Both the position numbers and the translations under genes were made by a program. This document shows positions 1-7,109 of a DNA stretch of 12,897 nucleotides, one piece after another. The DNA lies in NCBI GenBank assembly GCA_023436205.1, contig JAEZKC010000019.1, positions 1 to 12,897 of the forward strand. The letters are read 5' to 3'. Position 1 is the first letter of the stretch; each line of letters begins with the position of its first letter. The stretch is from Fibrobacterota bacterium (GTDB lineage Bacteria > Fibrobacterota > Chitinivibrionia > Chitinivibrionales > Chitinispirillaceae). Under the pieces are notes generated by a model. The model did not search any database, was not told the origin of the DNA, and worked only from the letters and a program-made list of their open reading frames with translations.

Positions 1-396
1 TTGCCCGCATTCTGCCCAGTCTACCTGCGCCTGTTCACCCGCCACTGTTTCAAAACGCCGCACGGCATAACTGGTCAGTTCCTCCCTGCGTTTCTTGAGG
101 TAGTCATAAAGTATGGTGGTCTTCCCGGAAAACCCATGTCTTACCAGTATTTCAAACAGAGCTTCACCGCTAAGGAAGAGATCCTCTTCAAGCTTCTCCT
201 CAATGAAACCGGTAAAGGGGTCCAGTTTGCTTTTTCCTGCCGGTCTGCCCCTGGGAGCTCGACCATCCACAAAAACTCTATCGTTGAGATAGTTGTAGAT
301 AGTGCGTCTGGTTACATCCAACGCTTCTGCAATTTTGTTTTTCTTCACACCCTGCCTAGCAAGTATTTTAGCTTCGAACATGCTGTAACAATCCAT
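1..396 (-). CDS. istA: IS21-family transposase IstA, N-terminal part (cut by window edge)
   Basis: This is the first 132 codons of a DDE transposase that would cut and join the ends of an IS21-type insertion sequence, normally with the helper ATPase IstB encoded just downstream (here off the window). The minus-strand reading starts at ATG 394-396 and stays open to base 1. An AAGGAG ribosome site lies at 407-412, 10 bases from the start. Residues about 15-38 form a helix-turn-helix (GVKKNKIAEALDVTRRTIYN), typical of the IstA DNA-binding head. Residues 122-128 (QAQVDWA) match the start of the catalytic core, with D126 as the probable first acidic residue. The plus-strand reading over the same bases is a shadow. 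Family assignment rests on recognising these two motifs. Intactness cannot be judged because the rest is missing. Confidence 0.88.
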   Translation of the reverse strand, partial: MDCYSMFEAKILARQGVKKNKIAEALDVTRRTIYNYLNDRVFVDGRAPRGRPAGKSKLDPFTGFIEEKLEEDLFLSGEALFEILVRHGFSGKTTILYDYLKKRREELTSYAVRRFETVAGEQAQVDWAECGQ

Positions 397-495
397 TTGA
401 GGGCCGCTCCTTCGTAACTTGGTGAAAAGGTGAATGCAACACCAAAATACGGCAGTGCGGCGGTTTCTGTAAATGGTGAGGTTATTGCAGTTTGT
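1..495 (-). mobile_element. IS21-like insertion sequence, one end (boundary approximate)
   Basis: The transposase gene start lies about 100 bases inside what should be the element's terminus, as is usual for IS21 relatives. The outer end is probably near 490-495, where the sequence reads TTTGTCA, because IS21-type elements usually finish in CA. I could not identify the terminal repeats with confidence. The other end is off the window, so neither inverted repeats nor a target duplication can be tested. Confidence 0.45.
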
Positions 496-523
496 CAATC
501 CCCGGGGGATCCCCCGCGGATTG
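496..523. repeat. 28-base near-perfect palindrome beside the IS end
   Basis: Bases 496-523 read the same on both strands except for one mismatched pair (502/517). The centre CGGGGGATCCCCCG (503-516) is perfect and the outer arms are CAATCC and GGATTG. As DNA or RNA this would be a very stable hairpin. No T-run follows on either strand, so it is not a standard intrinsic terminator. It abuts the presumed end of the insertion sequence. It may be an intergenic REP-type palindrome or a protein-binding site. Confidence 0.7.
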
Positions 524-932
524 CTCCTCCCTCCTTTGAACAGACATCCACCTTAAATCGGGAGATATGCTACTAACTACACCGTTAGTATTACCTCAAA
601 CGGGAAATCTTTTTCCGTAACTATTGAGAAATTATTTTCCGGAGCGGACATTTTAAGCATTCATTGCGAGTTGAAAAAATAAGCCGGATAAGCAATTATG
701 CATTGTTTGCTGGTTGAATATTCAAAAAATTATATAGGCGAGTATCATAGCTCGGGACTCCTGCAAAAGTTCAGAAATTTCCCAAAGTCCACTACCCCTT
801 ATTATTTTAATCCTACACTAATCCATTCTGCTACACCACAATCCGAAGGAACTTTGCAGACCGTGCCCGATAGCACCTCCTGCTTTGACAAATACATCAT
901 ACCACATTCACCCTTTCCCGCTGGAACTTCCC
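524..932. other. Intergenic region with no convincing gene
   Basis: About 400 bases between the IS end and the next gene. The only sizeable open frame (698-964, plus strand, 88 codons) has low-complexity, unconserved-looking composition, lacks a ribosome site and overlaps the better-supported gene at 933. The stretch 540-720 is AT-rich. A TTGAAA (671-676) with a weak AATTAT 17 bases on, and a TTGACA at 885-890 without a matching -10 box, are possible but unpersuasive promoter fragments. I see no tRNA or other RNA gene. Confidence 0.5.
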
Positions 933-1598
933 ATGAACATCAAAAAAATTCGCTTCCTCTCTAAAACCTGGGCTGTTGTTCCCATCCTGATCACGCTGCT
1001 TGGTGCTTCATACAAGCTAGGGTACGATATCTCAAAAGAACGGCTTGGGCACCTGGAGAAGCTTGTCCAAGAGTACCGGGAGAGCTCGAATCTCAATACC
1101 GCGGAGACCATTGCATCTCTTAAGCAGGCGGCAGACAGATTCAACTTTAGCAAGAGCGAACGGGACCGATTCGATTCGGTTAGTGTTTACAGTTCAGAGT
1201 GCGGCAGCAGGGGAAAGCAGAGTGAAGAAAGGATCAAGTTGCTTGGTGATACTTTGAAGATTTTTCGGGACAGTGCCTCTCTACTCTACTCTGCACTGAA
1301 AACTCTTTCAGACGAGCTAAGAAAATGTGCGGTGAACGCCAAGCCATTCACCCTCAGGGAGGGCCAGGCTGCAGATGTGGTTAAAAATAAAGTTTCAATC
1401 GGGGTCAGCAGAATATACTCAACCCACGCTCTTATCAATGTCAATAATCAGCAGAAAACCATGCAGCCCGGCAACACTCTACGCTTTTTTCAGAATAGTT
1501 ATAACTGCAGACTGACCGTAATGGGAATTGTCAAGAGCAGGGAAGTGAAGGTTTCCTGCAACTGCGAGCGCATTTTTCTGAGCAACGCAGGAAGGTAA
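933..1598 (+). CDS. Unrecognised membrane-anchored protein with helical stalk and beta-rich tail
   Basis: I do not recognise this 221-residue protein. A short basic N-terminus (MNIKKIRFLSK) is followed by one hydrophobic segment at about 13-30, suggesting an inner-membrane anchor or uncleaved signal. Residues about 33-130 are charged and probably helical or coiled coil. Residues about 138-215 alternate hydrophobic and polar positions like a small beta domain and include a CNC pair (C209, C211) plus C192. The tail would lie outside the cytoplasm if the anchor follows the positive-inside rule. ATG 933 is chosen because it precedes the basic-plus-hydrophobic signature and has a weak GGAA 6 bases upstream. 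An in-frame TTG at 885 would add 16 unpromising residues. The stop runs directly into the CGGTAT repeat. The next gene is 143 bases on, and co-transcription is uncertain. Confidence 0.65.
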   Translation: MNIKKIRFLSKTWAVVPILITLLGASYKLGYDISKERLGHLEKLVQEYRESSNLNTAETIASLKQAADRFNFSKSERDRFDSVSVYSSECGSRGKQSEERIKLLGDTLKIFRDSASLLYSALKTLSDELRKCAVNAKPFTLREGQAADVVKNKVSIGVSRIYSTHALINVNNQQKTMQPGNTLRFFQNSYNCRLTVMGIVKSREVKVSCNCERIFLSNAGR

Positions 1599-1700
1599 TT
1601 CGGTATCGGTATCGGTATTCCCCGGGAACGGAATACATCCCGTCTCCTAAAAGGCGAGGTGAACCGGGCAGCGGAAACGGGAGTACGAGGCGTCTTTAGT
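1598..1700 (+). repeat. Dispersed intergenic repeat, copy 1, with CGGTAT hexamers
   Basis: Three tandem CGGTAT units (1601-1618) lead into an inverted repeat with arms GTATTCC (1615-1621) and GGAATAC (1630-1636) around an 8-base loop. Bases about 1619-1690 then resemble bases about 5273-5345: both carry TTCCCC, then ATCCCGTC, then GGTGAACCGGGC followed by GCGGA. The 20 bases 1598-1617 are identical to the last 20 of the window (12878-12897). The element sits between two genes, starting at the last base of the preceding stop codon and ending about 40 bases before the next ATG. Confidence 0.65.
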
Positions 1701-1741
1701 AACATGCAAATAACACTCTCACAAGGAAAAAGGAGTATTTA

Positions 1742-2410
1742 ATGAAAAGCTACCATCATCTGGTCTGGATCCTTATCGGTGCTGCAGTCGGGTTTTTGGC
1801 TTCATTTCTGTTCGGAGACCTGCTCACTTTACCGGTTGACCTTTATTACCTGATCTATTTCACTGTTATCACCCTTTTTCTTTTCTATTATGCAAAAAAG
1901 ACATCGCTTGATTTTAAAGATATGGTGAAACGCAGGCTGGTCTGGGCGATTGTCGTGGGAATTGTACTTGGAGTACTCATGATGAGAAATGTTCTGTCAA
2001 GGCCTGAAACTGTTAAGCTTTCCGGTGCCATGCTAGTGTGGGGTATCTTCTGGCGAGGAATAGTATACGGTCTCATTGACGGGCTGCTCCTCTTTGCCTT
2101 TCCCTGGGTTGTGGCCTGGAGAGCATTTGGAGCAGAAAAGAGAGGCATCGGGGTAAAGATCGCCGCATCGGTTGTGGCGTATGTAGCAATCATACTTATA
2201 ACAACTACTTATCACTTCGGGTACTCCGATTTCAGATCATCTAAAGTTATCCAGCCAAATATCGGAAGTACCATCACTGGTATGGGGACAATTCTCACTG
2301 CCAACCCGATCTCTTCACCCATAGCGCATATTTTCCTGCACGTAACTGCGGTGGTGCATTCGCCCTATACCGATCTGTTCCTGCCACCGCACAGGGAGGT
2401 CCGACCCTGA
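1742..2410 (+). CDS. Conserved-looking multi-pass membrane protein, function unknown
   Basis: A 222-residue integral membrane protein with about five hydrophobic segments (roughly residues 7-27, 33-50, 66-82, 96-122 and 139-156). A charged cytoplasmic-type loop, KKTSLDFKDMVKRR, lies at 52-65. After the last helix comes a polar, histidine-rich region: YHFGYSDF (157-164), TANPISSP (186-193), then H196, H200 and H206, giving an HIFLH pattern followed by VVH. This recalls membrane proteins with catalytic or metal-binding histidines, but the glutamate motif of CPBP/CAAX proteases is absent, so I assign no activity. The start is well supported by AAGGAG at 1730-1735, 6 bases before ATG. The gene converges on the kinase gene ending at 2427, with 16 bases between them and no clear terminator. 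Confidence 0.75.
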   Translation: MKSYHHLVWILIGAAVGFLASFLFGDLLTLPVDLYYLIYFTVITLFLFYYAKKTSLDFKDMVKRRLVWAIVVGIVLGVLMMRNVLSRPETVKLSGAMLVWGIFWRGIVYGLIDGLLLFAFPWVVAWRAFGAEKRGIGVKIAASVVAYVAIILITTTYHFGYSDFRSSKVIQPNIGSTITGMGTILTANPISSPIAHIFLHVTAVVHSPYTDLFLPPHREVRP

Positions 2411-2426
2411 TCCCCAAAATCACCGC

Positions 2427-5087
2427 CTACCCCAGGGTGAAATAAAACGTGGCTCCTTTATCCTTCTCCCCTTCGGCCCACACCCTGCCCCTGTGACGAG
2501 AGATCACTCTCTGAACAATAGACAGCCCCACCCCGGTACCCCCGAACTCCTTCTCCGAATGCACCCTTTTAAACGGCTCGAAAATCTTTTCAGCAAACTG
2601 CATTTCGAACCCGACACCGTTGTCTTTTACAAAATAAACTTTCTGCTGATCTTGAATGATGCACCCCACTTCGATACGGGTGACCTCGCGTGTGGAAGTG
2701 AACTTCCAGGCATTTCTGAGAAGGTTCTCAAACGCCAGATGAAGCATGTCTGGATCGGCAAAAGCATGCATATCATGCTCAACCTGACAATCCGTTTTTC
2801 TCTGTGGATCTAGGCTATGCAGATCATCGAGATACCGGCAGACCATTTCACTTAGGTTCACATCTTCCCTTTTGAGTTCCTGCCGGCTTGTGCGGGAAAG
2901 AGAGAGCATGTCGTTAATGAGCCGTTGCATCTTTTTTACATTTTCAAACATCCTGGAAAGGTACTCTTTCCCTTCAGTGTCGAGCTTGTCGGAGTAGTCT
3001 TCAAGGAGAATGGATGCAAAATTGCCGATGACCGACAGGGGATTTCGCAGGTCGTGGGAAACGGAATAGGAGAAAGACTCCAAATCACTGTTGGCGGATG
3101 CGAGCTCTTCAGAGCGTTCCTGGAGCTCCTTTTCAGCTTTTTTACGTTCGGTAATGTCCATGGCGGTCATAAGGTAGTGAGTAACACCGTGCAGATCGAG
3201 TTTGTCCGCAGATAGGATCACATCGCGCTCCTGGCCGCTTTTGTTGCGGATCTGCGTCTCCAGAAGGTAAACCCGGCCCTGAGGTGCGTATTCGCGAATG
3301 ATTGCCTGCCTCTTCTCTTTTGTGGTAATCCCAAGTTCGATCGTGGTGTGCCCGATCAGCTCCTCTCTGGAGTAGCCGGTCAGTCTGCAGTATGCCTCGT
3401 TGATTTCATTTATCTTTGAATCTTCTGCTGTGGTCAGAGAGAGCGCCAGGGGGCTGAGGTGAAATGCCTTGGAAAATTTCTCCTCGCTTTTTCTTAACTC
3501 CTCCTCGACAGTTCGCAATTTGGTTACATCTATCATGGCGACCACTCCACCGATGATCTTGCCATTCACATCTTTGAGCGGAACCGAATTATTGAGGCAG
3601 AAAAGACGCTCACTGCTGCCGAATTTCTGAATCTGAACGAGATCACCTCTGACCTCTTCTCCGGTGTGAAGCGTTCGGGCCATTGCCCACTCATCTGCTT
3701 TGATTCTCTGTCCTGTTTGGGGCCACCATCCCACCCATTCCCCGTACTGCTCCCAGGAAGTAGTTTCGGGTGGAACACCCCAGATTTCTCGGGTAATGTT
3801 ATTAATGCGGGTGACTTTTCCAGACGTATCTGCAATGATTACTCCCACCGGCATGGCTTCGAGTACCGCATTGAGCGTTGCTTCGCTCTCGCGCAGTTTT
3901 TCCTCTGCGTCCTTGCGGGTGGTGATATCTCTCCATGCCCCGATTGCACCTATCACCTGCCCGTCTGCATCTCTGAAAGGAGCTGCATTTACCATCAGGA
4001 CTCTGGAGCTTCCGTTTTCCTCTAGCATTATTTCGTAATCATCGTAACGCTTTCCGGTTTCTACCGCTTTAGTCAGGGGGAGTTCTCCGGGGCTGTTGAT
4101 TGGCCGGCCGTCGGTCCAGAAAAGATGCAGCAATTTGAGAAGGCTTTTATCATTTGTATGTAAAATTCTTTCTGCAGGAACGCCAAGAAGCTCACTCATG
4201 TTTCTGCTGACCTGCACCAGCTCGTGGCGTTCATCGGTTATCATTATACCCTCGGGGATGAAATCAAGCAGGGAATCAAGCAGATTTGATTTTCTCTCGT
4301 ATTGGGAACGGATCTCTGAAAATTCTGTTACATCGTTACCGTCGATCAGAATTTCCTTTACATCACCCTCTGAATCGCGCAATACTAGGGCACTCCAGGA
4401 GAATCGCACCCGCCCGCCGGATTTCTGCATACCTTCACTCTCTGCAGAGTAGAATTTATCAGGTTGGGAAATTATATCTGCAATCAGACGGGAATTGTCC
4501 TGTCCCCGGGAATCCTTTACCGGAACAATGTGGCCTACAAAGGGCTTGCCGATTGTTTCATGGCGATTGAACTGAAAGAGTTTCTCACTGAAACTGTTGA
4601 AAAAAGTTATGTAACCGGACTCGTCTATACCGATTATAACACTGTTGATGTTCTCCACAAGTTTATGGTATTGAGCCTCCGATTCAGCAAGCCTCTTCTG
4701 AAATGCATACCGTTCGGTGATATCTTCTATGATAAGCAGAATCAAACCGGGGGCACCCTGCTTTCTCATTATCCTGCGGGCATTGAGCATCATGACTTTG
4801 GGGCCGATCTGCTCGAAGGTGTGCTGCACCTCGAAATCTTCAATGGTATTCTGCTTGGGGATGATATTCTCCAGCAGATGGCGCAGTTCAGGGATGTCCC
4901 ATTGTCCGTTTCCCAGATCAAAGATAAGACGGTTTTCGGTTTCGCCGGGGTTTACCTTGAAGAGCCGGTAAAAGGCACGGTTTGCAGATACCACATGCAT
5001 GGAATCATCGAGGATCAGAAGGGCTTCTCTCATGGAATTTAGAATGTTTTCAGAGAGTATTCCGCTTATTTCCGGGTCAAAATTCAT
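2427..5087 (-). CDS. Soluble PAS-sensor histidine kinase with five PAS domains
   Basis: This 886-residue protein should autophosphorylate a histidine in response to cytoplasmic cues sensed by PAS domains; the ligand is unknown. PAS units lie at about 13-125, 136-256, 265-390, 400-523 and 532-648. Four end in a DIT/DVT-type motif and charged linker helix (EDITER, NDVTE, RDITT, MDITER); the fourth ends IDVTK. PAS1 carries the GNGQWDIP motif common beside CheB/CheR-type sensors. The HisKA domain spans about 670-738 with H678 in SVSHDLRNP. The ATPase domain has an N-box with E787 and N792, DNGVGF at 822-827, FEPF at 837-840 and GGTGVGL at 849-855, as in bacteriophytochrome-type kinases. There is no transmembrane segment and no receiver. 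ATG at 5085-5087 has AGGAG at 5099-5103. A separate promoter is likely. It is a clear paralogue of the 1641-residue kinase in this window. Confidence 0.92.
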   Translation of the reverse strand: MNFDPEISGILSENILNSMREALLILDDSMHVVSANRAFYRLFKVNPGETENRLIFDLGNGQWDIPELRHLLENIIPKQNTIEDFEVQHTFEQIGPKVMMLNARRIMRKQGAPGLILLIIEDITERYAFQKRLAESEAQYHKLVENINSVIIGIDESGYITFFNSFSEKLFQFNRHETIGKPFVGHIVPVKDSRGQDNSRLIADIISQPDKFYSAESEGMQKSGGRVRFSWSALVLRDSEGDVKEILIDGNDVTEFSEIRSQYERKSNLLDSLLDFIPEGIMITDERHELVQVSRNMSELLGVPAERILHTNDKSLLKLLHLFWTDGRPINSPGELPLTKAVETGKRYDDYEIMLEENGSSRVLMVNAAPFRDADGQVIGAIGAWRDITTRKDAEEKLRESEATLNAVLEAMPVGVIIADTSGKVTRINNITREIWGVPPETTSWEQYGEWVGWWPQTGQRIKADEWAMARTLHTGEEVRGDLVQIQKFGSSERLFCLNNSVPLKDVNGKIIGGVVAMIDVTKLRTVEEELRKSEEKFSKAFHLSPLALSLTTAEDSKINEINEAYCRLTGYSREELIGHTTIELGITTKEKRQAIIREYAPQGRVYLLETQIRNKSGQERDVILSADKLDLHGVTHYLMTAMDITERKKAEKELQERSEELASANSDLESFSYSVSHDLRNPLSVIGNFASILLEDYSDKLDTEGKEYLSRMFENVKKMQRLINDMLSLSRTSRQELKREDVNLSEMVCRYLDDLHSLDPQRKTDCQVEHDMHAFADPDMLHLAFENLLRNAWKFTSTREVTRIEVGCIIQDQQKVYFVKDNGVGFEMQFAEKIFEPFKRVHSEKEFGGTGVGLSIVQRVISRHRGRVWAEGEKDKGATFYFTLG

Positions 5088-5138
5088 TTACATCTGATCT
5101 CCTGTGCGGAACGGCTGCCGTTGAGTTGGGATGTTCAG

Positions 5139-5166
5139 ATTATCTATTGCAGGCAGCTCGTGACAA
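5139..5166 (-). promoter_or_regulatory. Likely sigma-70-type promoter for the five-PAS kinase
   Basis: On the minus strand, TTGTCA (5161-5166) and GATAAT (5139-5144) each match the -35 and -10 consensus at five of six positions and are 16 bases apart. Transcription would start near 5132, leaving a leader of about 45 bases before the ATG at 5087. This gives the kinase its own promoter separate from the upstream receiver gene. It is an inference from consensus only. Confidence 0.45.
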
Positions 5167-5207
5167 GAAACGGTTACTGGTATATCTGAGCAAGAAACAT
5201 GCACAAA

Positions 5208-5230
5208 GGGAGGGGGAGGGGGGCGGTGGG
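5208..5230 (+). other. G-rich tract with G-quadruplex potential
   Basis: The plus strand has runs of three, five and six G separated by single A, then CGGT and a final GGG, so at least four G-tracts occur within 23 bases. This fits the simple quadruplex pattern. It lies upstream of the kinase promoter at 5139-5166, in the gap after the receiver gene, on the template strand for minus-strand transcription. It could also be a plain homopurine tract. Confidence 0.5.
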
Positions 5231-5249
5231 ATGCATACGGTTATTTTTG

Positions 5250-5365
5250 GGGACGGGATTCACACGGAACGTGATTCCCCTGGGACGGGATAAATCCCGT
5301 CCCTGAAAGAGTGTCAAGCTCGGTGAACCGGGCTGCGGACGGGGGGGAATGTCGCCTCTGGACAT
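5250..5365. repeat. Dispersed intergenic repeat, copy 2, with two hairpins
   Basis: Between the receiver and kinase genes. An imperfect hairpin (GGGATTCAC 5255-5263 with GTGATTCCC 5271-5279, one mismatch) is followed by a perfect one: GGGACGGGAT (5282-5291) and ATCCCGTCCC (5294-5303) around AA. GGGACGGGAT also begins at 5250. Bases about 5273-5345 align by eye with about 1619-1690 in the other intergenic region, notably GGTGAACCGGGC at about 5321-5332. No T-run follows either hairpin in either direction, so these look like REP/MITE-type structures and not terminators. Confidence 0.65.
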
Positions 5366-5378
5366 GATACTTCTGCTG

Positions 5379-5762
5379 CTAGTCGCAACCGTGATCGCCG
5401 CCTTTTTCCAGCAGCCCCCTGATTGCACTGAGCAGCTCTTCAAACTCACTTTTGGAAACAATGCCATGTGCACCTGCCTCATGGGCGCGCTGTGCATACA
5501 GGTCGATATCATGTCCGGTCACCACCAGGATGCACGTTTCCTGGCAGCGGGGCTTGAGCCTGCTTATCAGTTCAATGCCGTCCATGCCGGGAAGAGAAAT
5601 GTCCACAAGGATCACGTCTGCATGGAAAGAGGGTATTTCCTCCAAAGCTGTTTCGGCCGTTTCGCTTTCCCCAATAACTTCTATGCTCGGGAAATTTCTT
5701 TTCAGAAGCAGCTTCAGTATCATCCGCATCGATTGATCATCTTCCACCAAATATGCTTTCAT
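5379..5762 (-). CDS. Stand-alone response-regulator receiver protein
   Basis: A 127-residue CheY-like receiver. The acidic pocket E7-D8-D9 is in LVEDDQ, the phosphoacceptor is D54 in LVDISLPGMDG, the switch threonine is T82 in VVTG, and K104 is in the conserved IVSKSE turn. The sequence looks most like NarL/FixJ receivers, yet it ends shortly after the last receiver helix (LLSAIRGLLEKGG) and no helix-turn-helix follows in any frame, so it has no output domain. It should take phosphate from a kinase and act by protein contact or as a relay. It begins 15 bases after the end of the NarL-class kinase gene, with AGGA 7 bases before ATG 5760-5762, so the two form a probable operon and cognate pair. 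The two larger kinases also lack receivers and could use it. Confidence 0.92.
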   Translation of the reverse strand: MKAYLVEDDQSMRMILKLLLKRNFPSIEVIGESETAETALEEIPSFHADVILVDISLPGMDGIELISRLKPRCQETCILVVTGHDIDLYAQRAHEAGAHGIVSKSEFEELLSAIRGLLEKGGDHGCD

Positions 5763-5777
5763 GTCACTGTCCTGTTA

Positions 5778-7109
5778 TCAACACCGATCATTCGGTATTA
5801 TTAAAGAAACACTGGTTCCCTGTTCTGGAGTGCTCTGTATTGTTAAATCCCCGCCGAAAAGCCGCAGACGTTCCCGGATACTTAGAAGCCCCAGCCGACT
5901 ATCATTCACGGTCTCCTTAAGTACCTGCTCGGACTGGAACCCCTTCCCTTTGTCACTCACCGTGATCTGTATCTGCTTGTTCCTGCATATCACCGAAACG
6001 GATGCACGTGAAATCTTTGCGTGCTTATGGACATTATACAACAATTCCCGAACCATCTGCGTGAGCATGAGTTGTGTTTCGTTCTGGATTTTCTGCACCG
6101 GGCCGTCAAGGGACAATTCAATCTCCAGGCCGTAGTTTCTGTACATATGTTTTATGAGCCAATTCAAAGCAGCATCGAAACCCTCGGTGCCCAGTATCGG
6201 CGGATTGAGCTCTACTGATAATGTTTTTGCCGTTTGTGCGGCTGTTTGCAGTATGGCTATTCCCTGCATTATCTCATCCTCTCCCTGGGTGGGGTGTTGC
6301 CCCTCCTGATGTTCTTTGAGGTGCTGCTTAAAAAGCAGCAGTGCCCCCAGAATCTTCTGCTGAAGATTTTCATGAAGAACAATCGAGAATCTCTTTCTTT
6401 CTCTCTGCTCAGCCATGGTAAGGGCGGTGGAAAGAGCATGGACCTGCCTGGTGCGCTGGATGACCATCTCCTCAAGGCTCTCATTAAGAATCTTCAGTTT
6501 GTGTTCACTCTCTTTCAATTCAATTTGGCTTTCCTTGCGCTCGGTAATATCAATGGTTGTTCCGATCATTCTATAAGGCTTGCCTGACATATCATAGTAG
6601 ATCCGCCCGTTGTTCTGCAGCCAGCGTATCTGACCGTCTTTTCGAATGATTCTGAACTCTCCCTCAATGTAATCCTGCTTCTTTCCGGTAACCAGTTCCA
6701 TCCGCCGCTGCGCTTCTTTGACATCCTCAGGATGCACCATCTTCGCCCATCTTTCGGTAGTGGGTTCATATTCCACCGGCAGACCATACATTTTCTTAAG
6801 TTCATCAGACCAAATCGTTACATCTGTTACCATATGCCAATCAAACACCCCGATATGGCCTGCCATCTGTGCCAGACGGAATCGTTCTTCACTCTCTTTC
6901 AACTCTTTCTCCACCCGTTTATGTTCCGTGGCATCCCAGGTAATCAGTAGCGCAGATGGACCCTCTCCCTCGGTAAACGGGAGCCGCGCAACCTGGGCGT
7001 CCCATGCCGCATCAGGTTTGCCTGGTATAGACATGGGATACCCGTATTCTTCAACCGGCTCACCTGTGGCAATGACCTTCTGAATGATCGCTTCCGCACC
7101 GGCCTTCAC
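5778..7109 (-). CDS. NarL-class (HisKA_3) PAS histidine kinase, C-terminal piece of a split gene
   Basis: This 443-residue frame holds the second half of one PAS domain (about 1-62, ending LLITWDATEHKR), a complete PAS_3-type domain (about 72-191, with WSDELKKMYGL and IDITERK) and a HisKA_3 core. The phosphorylated histidine is probably H246 in RKRFSIVLHENLQQ. The ATPase domain shows RELLYNVHKHAK (E355, N359), SDKGKGF (386-391) and RLGLLSIRERL (405-415). Kinases of this class normally phosphorylate NarL-type regulators, which fits the receiver gene 15 bases downstream. The first codon available is GTG at 7107-7109, overlapping the stop of the upstream frame as GTGA. Upstream of that GTG this same frame still encodes PAS residues (GRIYREISPDA), so it is most likely the tail of one gene broken by a frameshift. 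Confidence 0.85.
   Translation of the reverse strand: MKAGAEAIIQKVIATGEPVEEYGYPMSIPGKPDAAWDAQVARLPFTEGEGPSALLITWDATEHKRVEKELKESEERFRLAQMAGHIGVFDWHMVTDVTIWSDELKKMYGLPVEYEPTTERWAKMVHPEDVKEAQRRMELVTGKKQDYIEGEFRIIRKDGQIRWLQNNGRIYYDMSGKPYRMIGTTIDITERKESQIELKESEHKLKILNESLEEMVIQRTRQVHALSTALTMAEQRERKRFSIVLHENLQQKILGALLLFKQHLKEHQEGQHPTQGEDEIMQGIAILQTAAQTAKTLSVELNPPILGTEGFDAALNWLIKHMYRNYGLEIELSLDGPVQKIQNETQLMLTQMVRELLYNVHKHAKISRASVSVICRNKQIQITVSDKGKGFQSEQVLKETVNDSRLGLLSIRERLRLFGGDLTIQSTPEQGTSVSLIIPNDRC

Noticed and set aside
1..417. 138-codon plus-strand open frame at the left edge
   Set aside because: The opposite strand encodes the IstA head with helix-turn-helix and QAQVDWA, so the plus reading is a shadow.
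885..932. TTG 885 as start of the anchored protein, or TTGACA 885-890 as its -35 box
   Set aside because: The extra 16 residues do not look like an N-terminus and ATG 933 fits better. No acceptable -10 box lies 15-18 bases after the TTGACA.
698..964. 88-codon plus-strand open frame in the left intergenic region
   Set aside because: No ribosome site, no motifs, and it overlaps the better-supported gene start at 933.
1601..1618. CGGTAT tandem as part of a CRISPR array
   Set aside because: The unit is six bases with no spacers and no cas genes nearby.
1742..2410. CPBP/CAAX-type membrane protease
   Set aside because: Histidine motifs are suggestive but the EE...R motif expected in that family is not present.
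2404..2438. ACCCTG/CAGGGT inverted repeat between the convergent gene ends as a terminator
   Set aside because: Only six pairs with a 23-base loop and no T-run; too weak to call.
4464..5042. 192-codon plus-strand open frame opposite the five-PAS kinase N-terminus
   Set aside because: Antisense to PAS1-2, which carry clear family motifs on the minus strand; no independent coding support.
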